Shown: piece after piece, positions 21,071-31,009 of the stretch
How positions within the stretch are numbered: position 1 is the first letter of the stretch
How the letters are laid out: every line of letters starts with the position of its first letter
NCBI GenBank assembly: GCA_004764695.1
Contig: SMSO01000005.1
Coordinates: 1,569,501 to 1,633,500, forward strand
Length of the DNA: 64,000 bases
Direction: 5' to 3'
Source of the DNA: Schizochytrium sp. TIO01
Lineage: Eukaryota; Sar; Bigyra; Thraustochytrida; Thraustochytriidae
Notes under the pieces: generated by a model
Told to the model about the DNA's origin: nothing
Database searches by the model: none
Seen by the model: only the letters and a program-made list of their open reading frames with translations
Made by a program: the position numbers and the translations under genes

Positions 21071-21329
21071 AAACAAATAGAATAAAAAGGTTTTCTTTCT
21101 GAAGGTAACTTTGTCAGCCCTGCCGTCTCTAGGGAGGTCCTAGCAGCTGCATTAGAAAGGAATCGTGATGCTTAAAACCCTCTTCTTCCATTCGTTCCTT
21201 TCAAGTTCTCCTCTGTTGTCCAAGTTCTTCAAGCTTTATTACTTCAATAGTAAAATAATAATAAAATTCCTCATTTACTGACTCAGGTACGTACTTCCTT
21301 ACTTCCTTCCTTACTTACTTACTTACTTA

Positions 21330-21533
21330 GTTTGATTGTCTTTTCACGCTGTGCTCTGCTGTGCTCCGCCTCCAGGGGCCTGCGGCAGGCGTGCAAAGCG
21401 AAGGGAGGGAGGGCCGCGCGGCTCCGGAGGCTCGCGAGGGCCTCACAGGAACAGGCTCTAGCGCCGCCCAGAGGGAGGAGGGAAGGCTCCGGTCGAGCCG
21501 AGCCGAGCCCAGGCGCAACGAAACGATCGATCG
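21330..21533. other. GC-rich island in AT-rich spacer
   Basis: About 200 bases are strongly GC-rich, with several GCCGAGCC and GGAGG motifs. The island is bordered on the left by a TTCC/TTAC tract and on the right by GATC and CATT tracts. Short frames exist on both strands, but none resembles a protein family. Confidence 0.6.
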
Positions 21534-21588
21534 ATCGATCGATTGATTGATCCATTCATTCATTCATTCATTCATTCATTCATTCATT
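21534..21588. repeat. (GATC)n followed by (CATT)n
   Basis: GATC units grade through GATT into CATT units. The first part is a run of overlapping GATC palindromes. Confidence 0.85.
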
Positions 21589-22373
21589 AATTGTCAGTCT
21601 GCTCTGGTCTGGCTGGTTCTCGCGCACGCGACACGCGCCATCTTCGGTCTTGTATTACAACACGCTTCCATAAAGCCGGCAGGTACGGTCTGAAATGGGG
21701 GGGTGCCAATGCCAGCGGACCATACATGTCCGGGAACAGTTGCGGGACAGGTGAGGAACTAAGGTGGTGCGGAAGTGGGGGAGGAAGTGATACGGGTTGC
21801 GATCAATAATAAGGCGTCAGTAGGGTATTTGTAGTGGAGTTTGGGGAAGCAAAAGCGGAGGCGCTGTACTTTTCGATAGGAGGAACTTGAAGGAAGCAGA
21901 GCGACTGAAAAAGAAATAAGAGACGAAGGACTGTTGCGACGTATGCTTTTATTATTATTCTTCGAGTTATTTAGTTTATTTGATTGTAAATTGTAAATTA
22001 TACAAGAAAAAACTACTAAACATAGGAGCAATTTATTTATTTTATTTATTTAAATAAACTTTGTTAAAAAAAAAAAAAACAAAAAAAAAACTATAAAAAC
22101 TATAAAAACTAAAAGCTAAAGAATTGGGTAAAGAAGAAAAAGCATCAAGAATCGCCTTTGTTTGGTTTCCGCAATGAGCACAGGACACACGGAGACCTCA
22201 GCTAAAGCGAACTTGCAATGCGAAAGCCGCGTGAAGACCTCTCGAAGCTGCTGCAGTGAGTGCGTGAAATGCAGACAGATAGACAGAATGACACAAACAG
22301 ATCGCCAGGTTCACGGAGAGGGCTTCGGCGTCGCTGAGGACCGCTTATGAGGGCCGATGAGGTCGAGGAAATC

Positions 22374-22376
<3 letters not shown>

Positions 22377-22446
<70 letters not shown>
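22377..22446. repeat. (GAAA)n microsatellite, about 17 units
   Basis: A pure GAAA tract of about 70 bases, separated by only four bases from the next repeat, which has a different unit. Confidence 0.93.
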
Positions 22447-22450
22447 AGAG

Positions 22451-22469
22451 TCAATCAATCAATCAATCG

Positions 22470-22554
<85 letters not shown>
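22451..22554. repeat. (TCAA)n microsatellite, about 26 units
   Basis: About 104 bases of TCAA with one interruption (CGAT at about 22468). The reading frame through both tracts encodes only low-complexity peptide and is not annotated as a gene. Confidence 0.93.
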
Positions 22555-22774
22555 GAATTGACTCAATCGTTCGCTTGAGTGAGTATCAGAACAAGAACGA
22601 GAGAAGAATGGCTATAAATGGCACTGCGGCACGAATTACTTTGGGTTGTTTAGCTTTAGAACGAACGAGCTATGAGAATCGTGAGAGCTCACGGACCGAA
22701 GGGTTTTTGAAGACAGCTCTATCGATGCGTTGGACAAAAGGAGAACAGAACGAGAAGGAGGGAAGAAAGAGGAG

Positions 22775-22853
22775 AGTTAGTTAATGTTAGTTACTTAGTT
22801 AGTTAGCTAGTTAGTTAGTTAGTTGGTTAACTGTTAGTTAGTTAGTTAGTTGG
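22775..22853. repeat. Imperfect (TTAG)n block
   Basis: Repeated GTTA/TTAG units with several interruptions over about 80 bases. It resembles a telomere-like word but lacks the GGG run, so it is not called telomeric. Confidence 0.75.
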
Positions 22854-23570
22854 TTGCTGGTCCAAAGAACAAGAGAAAGAACAGGCAGTTGCGAGGGCTA
22901 GGTGGCTACTAGCACTGACTACTGCTTGGCTAGCTAGGCCCTGCTTAAGAGTACCTGCGCAATTGCTGCTCTTTCAGCCTTTCTGGGTAAGACTCTCTAT
23001 CCCCCCAGTAGGATACCAGGTGTGTACAGATATGCCTCGTAGCACGAGCTCTCTACCCGTTAGTCTATCAGTGTTTGGCTTTATTTTGTTTCGTAAAGTA
23101 CTGAGTACAACATATTATATTTTTTCTTTAAAATGATTTCATAACCTTTTGAAAGCGACTCAAACAATGAAATGAGTTGAAAAGTACTACAGAGAGTAAC
23201 GACACCGAAAGTATGACTAGAAAGAAAGGAGAACTGAAAGTTGTTCTCTTCGCAAAGGGTAGAAGGGGCCTAGGCGGGTGGTAGTGGCGGCAGTAGGTAG
23301 GTGGTTAGTTTTGCTTTGAATGGAATGAAATGAAAAGTTGCCCCTCGCTTAATAAAAAAGGGGACCGCCGAGAAGCACAGCAGTGAGTGAGTGAGTGAGT
23401 GAGTACGGGTTAGTTTAGTTATTGCCCGTCGTTGTGGGCGGTGCGAGTTTCCTTCCATTCATGAGCATCATCGGTGTCCTTGATCCATTGAAGAAGTGTT
23501 TTTGAGGCATTTGAAGAAAAAGAAGAGAAAAATCGAAGAATTCTTGAAAAAAGAAGAGGAAGGACACTTT

Positions 23571-23640
23571 GTCTGTCTGTCTGTCTGTCTGTCTCTTTAT
23601 CTGTCTGTCTGTCTCTTTATCTGTCTGTCTGTCTGTCTGT
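23571..23640. repeat. (TGTC)n microsatellite with TTTA interruptions
   Basis: GTCT units are interrupted twice by a CTTTAT spacer, giving three sub-blocks and thus a small higher-order repeat. Confidence 0.88.
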
Positions 23641-24006
23641 GCAAGTGCCGTGGGCAGCAGAGAACGACGCGATTCTTGAGCGACGCTGTGCATACGCGGG
23701 CGTACGGAGAGAGGTAGAGACAGAAGGAGGTGGATGGTGGCAGCCTTTTTGGCTTGCTCCCGTTTGCCTCTCTCTGTGAAGAGCTGCGGAAGAGTTGGTT
23801 GGTTTCGTGAAAACGTTTATTTATTCTGTGCTTGCTGATTCTGTTTCTGTTTCTGTTCGTTTGTTTGTTTTGTTTGTTCGTTCGTTTGTTTTTGTGATTG
23901 TGAAAAGGTTTATTTGTTGCCTTTGGTATAGGTGAGAAAGAGGAATTGGAGGTCTCAGGCGATTGTGATTCAGGTTGAAGACATGGCGGTTCTTCTTCGC
24001 GAGGAG

Positions 24007-24090
24007 ACGAAGTCGAAGTCGAAGTCGAAGTCGAAGTCGAAGTCGAAGTTGAAGTTGAGGTTGAAATTGAAATTGAAGTTGAGGTTGAAG
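24007..24090. repeat. Hexanucleotide repeat (AAGTCG) decaying to AAGTTG/AAATTG
   Basis: About seven exact AAGTCG units are followed by about seven degenerate units. The minus-strand frame reads Ser-Thr repeats; I do not regard it as a gene. Confidence 0.85.
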
Positions 24091-24228
24091 AGAGATCGCA
24101 ACGTTCTATGTGTGGAGCGGTATGCCGTCTGCTCGTGGCATTCAAGATCGATTGCTCGAGCGGAGCAGAGATTCCAAGGTTTTGAGGTCTCTCGTGATCC
24201 CTGATTCTCAAGAAGCTATGTGGCCAAG

Positions 24229-24382
24229 TGAATGAATGAAAGAATGAATGAAAGAATGAATGAATGAATGACTAAATGAATGAATGAATGAATGAATGAA
24301 TGAATGAATGAATGAATGAATGAATGAATGAATGAATGAATGAAAGACTAAATGAATGAAAGACTAAATGAATGAATGAATG
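24229..24382. repeat. Long (GAAT)n repeat with GAAA and GACTAA interruptions
   Basis: About 150 bases of GAAT units with scattered interruptions, the longest simple repeat in the window. The interruptions (GAAAGACTAAAT) recur near the 3' end. Confidence 0.9.
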
Positions 24383-24590
24383 TGCTCACTATGCTCACGC
24401 AAAGAGCAGAGCAGGAAAGAACGCAGAGCACGATCGGCGATGACAGAAACAATTGATTTCGAGGGAGGATTAGAGCAGGTTTGGGCGAGGGGAAATCGAT
24501 TGACAGAGAAGAAGGAGGTTCTTTCATGAGGAGAAATTCGACATCATTCATTCGTGAAAGGAAAGAACTCGAAAAGAACTGCGTGCAGCT

Positions 24591-24635
24591 CTTTCTTTCT
24601 TTCTTTCTTTCTTTTTCTCTTCTCTTTCTTTCTCT
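24591..24635. repeat. (TTTC)n microsatellite
   Basis: CTTT units, complementary in type to the GAAA tract 2.2 kb upstream. Confidence 0.85.
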
Positions 24636-24899
24636 GTTTTTTAACATTGATACCTGGAAGGTCCCAACCTTTTATTTAGTACTGTAGAAGTCGATCAGCA
24701 CTATTCTCTTTGCTTTTTGAAAAGAATTAGTTTTAGTTTTAGTTTTAGTTTTATTAGTTTGTTAACTTGGAGTTAGTTATAAGTTATAAAATTATATATG
24801 TTATTTTTTTAATGGTCTTCACCTTCAAATTGGTTTGTTTCAGAATTTGAAAAATAAACAAAAATACTTGGTAAACAAGTGAAATAAATGAACGAAGGA

Positions 24900-25420
24900 A
24901 TGAATGAAGGAGGCGACCAAACCCCTTTCCGGTTGCGTCTCGCTCGTGGCGACCAGGCAGCAGACGCGGAGACAGGCACGGAGGAAGGAGCAGGGGAGCA
25001 AGAGGAGCGACGGCGTGCGGCAACCCGACACCTTCTTGGTGTTTGAGCGGCGCAACTAGATTGGAATCTCAAACCTCGTCTCGTGGACGAGATTTGTTTG
25101 AAAAGCCTAGAGGCGGCTTGGCGGCGGCGCGGAGAACAAGGCCAGCTCTGGCGGATAGAGCGAGCCACAGCGAGTAACTAAAAAAAAGCAAAACTCCAAA
25201 GGAGCGACCCAGCGTCCGCTCCCGTGGGTGATGGTGAAACCCGCCCTGGCTTCTAGCAACGAGTGCCGCGCAGGCGCGTTTGGTGCCAACTACTCTCGAA
25301 CCACGGCGTCCTCGTGCTTCGGCGGCTTGCTCTGCAAGACGGCGGCTCTTACCGGCGTGCATGGAAGGAGCGGTGCAGCGGTGATCGAGGGCGTGACCAT
25401 CGCTGAGATCGAACCGCCTT
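24900..25420. other. Second GC-rich island upstream of the PRL gene
   Basis: About 500 bases are markedly richer in G+C than the flanks, with dense CpG. Short frames occur on both strands without recognisable domains. The island could be a promoter-associated or 5' exon region of the PRL gene 850 bases downstream, or a remnant of older coding DNA. Confidence 0.45.
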
Positions 25421-26267
25421 AGTCTACGCTCTGGCAGACTAGGATAGACTGACTTTTTTACTTATTAGCTTACTTACTCACTTACGTAGACAGGCCTTTT
25501 CACGTGCTCAACCGTGCGCACAAGGTAAAAGTCTACTCTTCTGTTTGTGACGGAGAAACGTACGTGTGCGGCTTCTTTCTTGCGCTCCAATTTATCTTCA
25601 ATTGAGGCGATTCTCTTTTCTTTCTTTTAGCATATTAATTTGAGCTTGATCACATAGTTGTTGTGAGCAGGTTAGTTGGACTACGCTTTTTGATACCACA
25701 AACGAGCACAGAACTAGAAGGAGAAAGGAACCCCTCGTTATCGTAAGGACAAACTCGCTCATACTTAGTTCATTTGGTTTTACACATTGGTTGTGGATTT
25801 TCGTGAGGCAATTCTGAGGCTTTCTTAACTCTTTGTTCTCTTAGAAGGAAGTATCAATAATCAAACAAAGAAACAAACAAACAAATATACAAATCACCCC
25901 CGCACCACTAGGGAAAAGAAAAAAAAAACAAAGTAAATCTTACGAACTCAACAACGAAGAAAAGGGTAAAACACGCCGACCAACCTCTTAGAAACCTACC
26001 TACCTTTGATACCGGTGCGTCTCTCTTCGTTACGTTTAGTTTCTCGCCCCACCTAGTTTATTCTTAGGGAAGAGAAAGTCGCGACGCACACTACTTTTTC
26101 TACTACCTGAGTATTTGTGTTGTTTTTGTGGTTGGACCAGTGACATCTTTTGTTTTTGAATTAGCAACCAACCCTCACCTTCTTTTCGTTCCGTTGGGTA
26201 TCGTTGACCACCTGTGCAAGGCAAAATTATTGCGGTCCACGGCACCCCCCAGGCGGCTTCCGGCAAC

Positions 26268-26813
26268 ATGATTACCGGAAAGCCGTCGTCCGGTAACATC
26301 ACCGGTAACCGTATCTCAGTCATTGACAAAGAACCTCTTCGCATTGTCATCACTGACTCGCCCACGAATGCCAACATGGAGGGCCACATCACGGACCTCT
26401 TGGCTCTTAAAGTCAAACATGTTGCTCGCGCTTCGGAGCCCACATATGAGACTCAGACGCTCGAGCGTATGGGAATTCGTGTGCATGATCTCCAGTTTGA
26501 TGATGGTGCGCCACCTCCCGATGCAGTACGCAACGCCTGGCTGGATCTTTGTGAGCGCTGTTTCATTAAAGGCGAGCTTGAGCGTGACGAGCGCATCTCT
26601 GTGCACTGTGTTGCAGGTCTTGGTCGCGCCCCGCTCTTGGTAGCCATTGCCCTCATTGAGTTTGCCAACATGGATGCGATTGAAGCAATTGAGTTTGTCC
26701 GCAATACTCGTCACCGCCGCGCTATCAACAGACGCCAGGTCACCTACCTAGAGGAGTACAAGCCCTCGCGTCGTCGTAAGGACGTAGCTTGTGCCCCGTG
26801 CACCATCATGTAA
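26268..26813 (+). CDS. PTP4A: PRL-type protein tyrosine phosphatase (PTP4A family)
   Basis: A 181-residue dual-specificity-type phosphatase. The P-loop reads HCVAGLGRAP (C114 nucleophile, R120), identical to animal PRLs including the Ala after Arg. The acid loop is FDDGAPP with D79 as general acid. A basic C-terminal tail (KPSRRRK) ends in the CaaX box CTIM (C178), predicting farnesylation and membrane association. PRLs also bind CNNM magnesium transporters in animals. The residue aligned with the redox-regulatory Cys49 of human PRL-1 is Ser here (ARASEPTY against VRVCEATY), so the usual disulfide switch is probably absent. The ATG at 26268 is chosen because upstream in-frame codons lack an ATG before the stop at 26205; a spliced upstream exon cannot be excluded. 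Length is typical for PRLs. It is convergent with the PP2A-type gene; the stop is TAA. Confidence 0.92.
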   Translation: MITGKPSSGNITGNRISVIDKEPLRIVITDSPTNANMEGHITDLLALKVKHVARASEPTYETQTLERMGIRVHDLQFDDGAPPPDAVRNAWLDLCERCFIKGELERDERISVHCVAGLGRAPLLVAIALIEFANMDAIEAIEFVRNTRHRRAINRRQVTYLEEYKPSRRRKDVACAPCTIM

Positions 26814-27446
26814 GCTGGTCATCGATTGTCATGTGCTTATTTGTGCGGGTTAACCTATAAAAGAGAACATCTTTCTCTGGCGCCCCTGTCATGGAAAATC
26901 GCATTCTCAGATGCTCGGACTCTGCCTTTCCCGTCTCCTTCCATTGGTATCTGACATCTGTAGTATGGACGTATTTCGAATACGCGCTCATCTCACGCGA
27001 TTCAGTAGGATCATTTAGAGGATCAACATATATAAAAATTCATAAAACTAAAAAGTAAATAATTGGAACCTCTCGTTCATCACAATCTAATTTATCTCGC
27101 AGTGACTCCTCTTTGTAGGTAGCACTCTGAGGATAACGGCGATATCGAATTTCTGCTTCTGTCAGCTTTGTGTTCAGGTTGAAGTATCCTTCAAATTGAA
27201 ATACAGTCTCACTTGGAGTTACTACGAAAAACAATGTGATCAATCGCATAAAGCATGCATGCGTTATGCGTACGCAATCGGTTTCTGCATTTCATTCTGT
27301 ATTTCATTATACAACACAAATACTTGATCAGAAGCAAGCAAGATGAAAACTTAGAGGAACAGTAGATATGAAGTTCGTTTTTCGGTTGGGGTATGTAAGT
27401 AGTAGAAAGTAAGTAAATCGGTAAGTAAGGAAGTAAGTATGATGCT
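26814..27446. other. Convergent 3' spacer (PRL and PP2A-type genes)
   Basis: Presumed 3' UTRs of both neighbours. An AAGT-rich patch lies at about 27390-27440. Nothing else is supported. Confidence 0.5.
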
Positions 27447-28391
27447 TTACATGAAATAGTCAGGATAACTTTCGCCAGAGCCTTGCTCAGGAGGCCGCTG
27501 GCGCTCTTCTTGGGGGCAAGGACCATAAACTGCATAAAATGGCGACATGTTCTCGTCAAGCTCAAGAATAGCACCACTATTTCCGCAACGGTAGCAGTAG
27601 TTTGGAGCAGACCAGACGGTGACCAAACCGCCGTTGAACATCTCGCGGTAGCCAGTCATGACAAGCTGGTGACTACGCAGAATACAAGAAATGCCGTTTT
27701 CTTGGTTAAACCGTTGGCAGACATCGGCACCAAAAACGTAGCCAGCACCTCGTGGGGAGATTCCCCAGCCTCCCGTGATGTCCTCAGGATCAGACCACAC
27801 CAAGTCACATACAGGGCCTTCATGAGGAACCTCGCAGACACGATCAAGGGACTGAATCTGATCAATCGTGTCGCATGAAGGAGTGAGACCAGCGTGTACC
27901 GCAAAACGAGCATCTGGCGTGCCCTTGCCCACAAGCGCAGCCAAAGCAAGACAATCAAAGGCGGCTGTGCACAAGCTCCAAACCTGTGAATCGGCAAACT
28001 TGCGCATACACTCATCATAAAAGCCGTAGACCTGGGTAATCTGGCGCGTTTCATGATTGCCGCGAATCAGGTGGATGCGTCGCGGATGGCGCACCTTAAA
28101 TGCAAAAAGCAAGAGCAACGTCTCTACACTAAAGTATCCACGGTCAACATAATCACCCATGAAAAGGTAGTTTGTCTCAGGCGGCTTGCCTCCGACCTTG
28201 AACATCTCCATTAAGTCGTAAAACTGGCCGTGAATGTCACCTACTACGGTTACAGGCGGGTCCACCTGAAGAACATTAGGCTCTTTGGCAAGCTCCTCGC
28301 GCACACGTGTGCATAGCTCTTTGATCTCCGCCATGGAGGGAAGCTCGCGCTTCATCAGCTTCTCAATCCATTTGTCTGGGTCCTGAGACAT
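27447..28391 (-). CDS. Divergent PP2A-family (PP2A/PP4-type) Ser/Thr phosphatase catalytic subunit
   Basis: A 314-residue metallophosphatase. Metal-binding motifs are present in order: GDIHGQ, GDYVDRG, RGNHE, VHAG and RSHQ, with the family hallmarks [11 protein letters not shown] and WSDPED. These enzymes dephosphorylate Ser/Thr with two bound metals and work in complexes with scaffold and regulatory subunits. Similarity is mixed: [11 protein letters not shown] and [12 protein letters not shown] recall PP2A, while ETNYLFMGD and the tail length recall PP4. Several nearly invariant positions differ (HGG is HAG, NHES is NHET, RAHQ is RSHQ), there is a small insertion (GKGTPDA) before the HAG motif, and the protein ends in PDYFM where family members end in YFL. 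The ATG at 28391 begins the conserved region; the upstream in-frame codon at 28421 is TTG. It may be a specialised paralogue. Divergent from the dynein gene. Confidence 0.92.
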   Translation of the reverse strand: MSQDPDKWIEKLMKRELPSMAEIKELCTRVREELAKEPNVLQVDPPVTVVGDIHGQFYDLMEMFKVGGKPPETNYLFMGDYVDRGYFSVETLLLLFAFKVRHPRRIHLIRGNHETRQITQVYGFYDECMRKFADSQVWSLCTAAFDCLALAALVGKGTPDARFAVHAGLTPSCDTIDQIQSLDRVCEVPHEGPVCDLVWSDPEDITGGWGISPRGAGYVFGADVCQRFNQENGISCILRSHQLVMTGYREMFNGGLVTVWSAPNYCYRCGNSGAILELDENMSPFYAVYGPCPQEERQRPPEQGSGESYPDYFM

Positions 28392-31009
28392 CTTGACTGC
28401 TTCTGTTAATTTGAAATTCAATAAAGTTACCCCTTAAACAGAACTGCTCGCAAACAATCCAGCAACAGAGCAAGCAAGCTTCAGCAATTATGCAAAGCTG
28501 CAAGAAAAATGACTTTTGACCAACTTGCAAGATTTAGATGTTGCGCTCAAGTTAAATCACAGAAACAGAGCGAGGTGACACAAAATATATTGACGCCGGT
28601 TGTTGCAGATTAACCTGGTGTCCTAAATCCCAACACGTGCACGAAGACAATCGGCAACCACAAAGAACACTGAAGACAAGCTCGAGTAGCGAGCACGCCT
28701 ACGTAGCTAATCTGCAGACGACAACAGATCAAAGCAAGCACGAGGTGGCTCTGGCCGACAGCAAGAGCGATAGCACGGCAGTAACGGGTGGTCAGAGACC
28801 GGTACAAGGGCGCCTTGTGGCTCGCGTGTGCTCCGTTCGTTCGAGGTCACCGCACAGGCGCCAACTGCATGGGCTCTCTGCTCGACTTTGCTGCCTTCTT
28901 CTGCCTCTTCCGCTGTGCTGTTAAAAGCATTTCTTTTTCATATCCTCTATATCATACAGTTATTAAGACCCCCTAAGAGTGCGCTAGAGAGTAAAGAAAA
29001 ATATTTATCTACTTTCTTCTTATTATCACTTGTTATAATTTTATTTTTGATGATTTCTTTGGTATAAGCTTTCTTTCATTTCATATATCCGACTGCTACT
29101 GTTAACCCTGGCAGGGTGGTAGTGGTCTGCCTTATCATGCTCAGACAGATAACAGCAGTAAAGATTTAGGCCTGCACCAAACAGACCGCATCGCCGATGT
29201 AGACGAAGCAGCCGGATAGCTCTTATTCAGCGCCCTTCGCAAGATGGCAGAAGCTGCTGCAGAGAGCGGGAGTCTCGAAGAGTTTGGGCACTCATTGCAC
29301 GAAGACATGATACCAGCTAGTATAAATAAAACAAAATTGAATAAATACTAAATAGAAAACTCAGCTTTGCTCATATGGGAAGATGGATATAGGAGTACCT
29401 AGTCGCTAGCTAGCTAGCTAGCTAGCTAGATAGCTAGATAGCTAACTAGTACTGGAAATAGATAGAAAGAAGGAGCCGCTAATTGCTAGCACTATGGTTT
29501 ACAGTAGGTAGAGGTTAGCAGGAAGACACGTGAAGGGAACTTGAAAGACAGATAGAAAGCTAAAAATTCAACGAAAGAGCATGAGCACCATCTCTACCGG
29601 TTATGGACGTCAGGTTGATTCTATTTGGCTTTACTCACGCATCACATGAAGCGACTCAGGCGGTCTTTGGCTAATTCTGCGCTAAAGTCTATGCCTTTCC
29701 AAAGCCTCACAGAAGAAGGCGAAAGTAAAATTGTAGGTGCAGTTGGACTTGGTAAAATAAGCTGAGGCAAACGGGTTATGACCGTTTAGAAATAACAAGG
29801 GTTTTCTTACTTGGCACATGCAGTAGGCAGAAGCAACAGATGTGTCGATATGAAACAAAGGGGGGGGAAAGTTGAACTATGGCCTCGCGTTGACCATGGT
29901 CTCCCATGGCAAAGAAGCGAGGTTGAGAGTTTTTTCGTACAGGTTTGGGAAAAAGCACAGTTGTACGCTTACAAGCTCGTACGTGGGAAATCAGGCTAAA
30001 ATTTACTCGAAGGTTATGAAGGCTACATTCCGCCCAAGGGTTATCATATGCATAGCAACATAGCTAAAACAGCTCGTCCACAATAACACGCACATCCTAA
30101 TCTATATCCTTCGTGTCTACAACTAACTTTCATCATTCTTTCCCTCAATGTCACTCAAATGTACTACTTGATCAATTTAGCTCTGTCAGCTTTATTTATA
30201 TATTATATTCACTCTCCTTCCCCTCCCCCCGAAAATAGTAAATTCCGCCTCATTAAATTCTGCAACCTCAACTTATAGATGCCATGAAGAGGCAACCCGG
30301 AATCCCATCTTTTATGGCTGCGGCACCGAATGTAACCATTTCACCTTCTGCACAGAAATGACTCTCCAGCTTTCTTTCGTTTGTTTCCCCAAACCAAATT
30401 GTAAAGGGCTTTGTCAATCGACCATCCACCATCGACCAACACATCTTTCCGTCAATTGCTCCTTCTCAGCTATATTACATTACTTTTGAGGTTGGGAGTG
30501 AGTGAGTGCCCTCTTGAAAGAGCACACTTGATATGACCGTTCGACCGTTTAGCGCATGGTGTGTATTGCTAAACTTGTATGAGGCAGTAAATAGCACAAT
30601 TGCCTAGAGGACTTATGCGGCAGATGACCGTTCACGCAGCAAGGGCAGCAGCAATAACTTGCACCAAGACAGGCGTAAGAGCTCTGGCAAAGCTGCCGAG
30701 GTCAATCGAGGCCACGCTGTCGAGCGGGCAAACGTCGGCCAGGCGTCGCTAGTCGCCTTGGTTCCTACGGTGTCAGGCTGCGAGGGCTTACAGGAACGGC
30801 CAGTAGCAGCAAGAACTGCAAGAGGGGCAAAAGCGAGAATAGTACAGAGCCTGCTGATCAAGAAGTTGAATATTCACAGACTAAACATAGCACACGACAG
30901 AGACGAAGTTCTTTCTCTGGACAAGTCTTCAATCTGGAGAGGAGATTGAAAGCAATAAGCAGAGTGCGAGGGAGACGCTGGGGTGCGAAGCAGTGGAGCG
31001 CAACCCAAC
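28392..31009. other. Divergent promoter region between PP2A-type and dynein genes
   Basis: A 2.6-kb spacer serving both genes. It contains a GCTA tract and otherwise short unconserved frames. I searched by eye for an RFX-type X-box near the dynein start and found no convincing match. Confidence 0.5.
29405..29450. repeat. (GCTA)n microsatellite
   Basis: GCTA/AGCT units grading into GATA-containing units. The first half is a run of overlapping palindromes. Confidence 0.88.

Larger units (their letters stand above)
16226..26267. other. 10-kb gene-free spacer rich in microsatellites
   Basis: No protein gene, tRNA or rRNA is supported across this stretch, which is far longer than the other spacers. 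Its open frames are mostly generated by simple repeats (for example 17499-18102, 22347-22784, 23597-24211). It contains at least a dozen different tri-, tetra- and hexanucleotide tracts, AT-rich stretches, and two GC-rich islands (about 21330-21533 and 24900-25420). The left end is the promoter side of the FGGY kinase and the right end is the promoter/5' UTR side of the PRL phosphatase. No transposase or reverse transcriptase frame is present. Confidence 0.55.

Noticed and set aside
22347-22784. Plus-strand frame with Lys-Glu-Arg and Ser-Ile-Asn-Gln repeats
   Set aside because: Product of the GAAA and TCAA microsatellites; no domain outside the repeats.
22775-22853. TTAG block as an interstitial telomere
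   Set aside because: Units lack the G-run of known telomere repeats and are irregular.
23597-24211. Minus-strand frame of about 200 residues with Ser-Thr and Thr-Asp-Arg-Gln repeats
   Set aside because: Formed by the TGTC and AAGTCG repeats; no recognisable domain.
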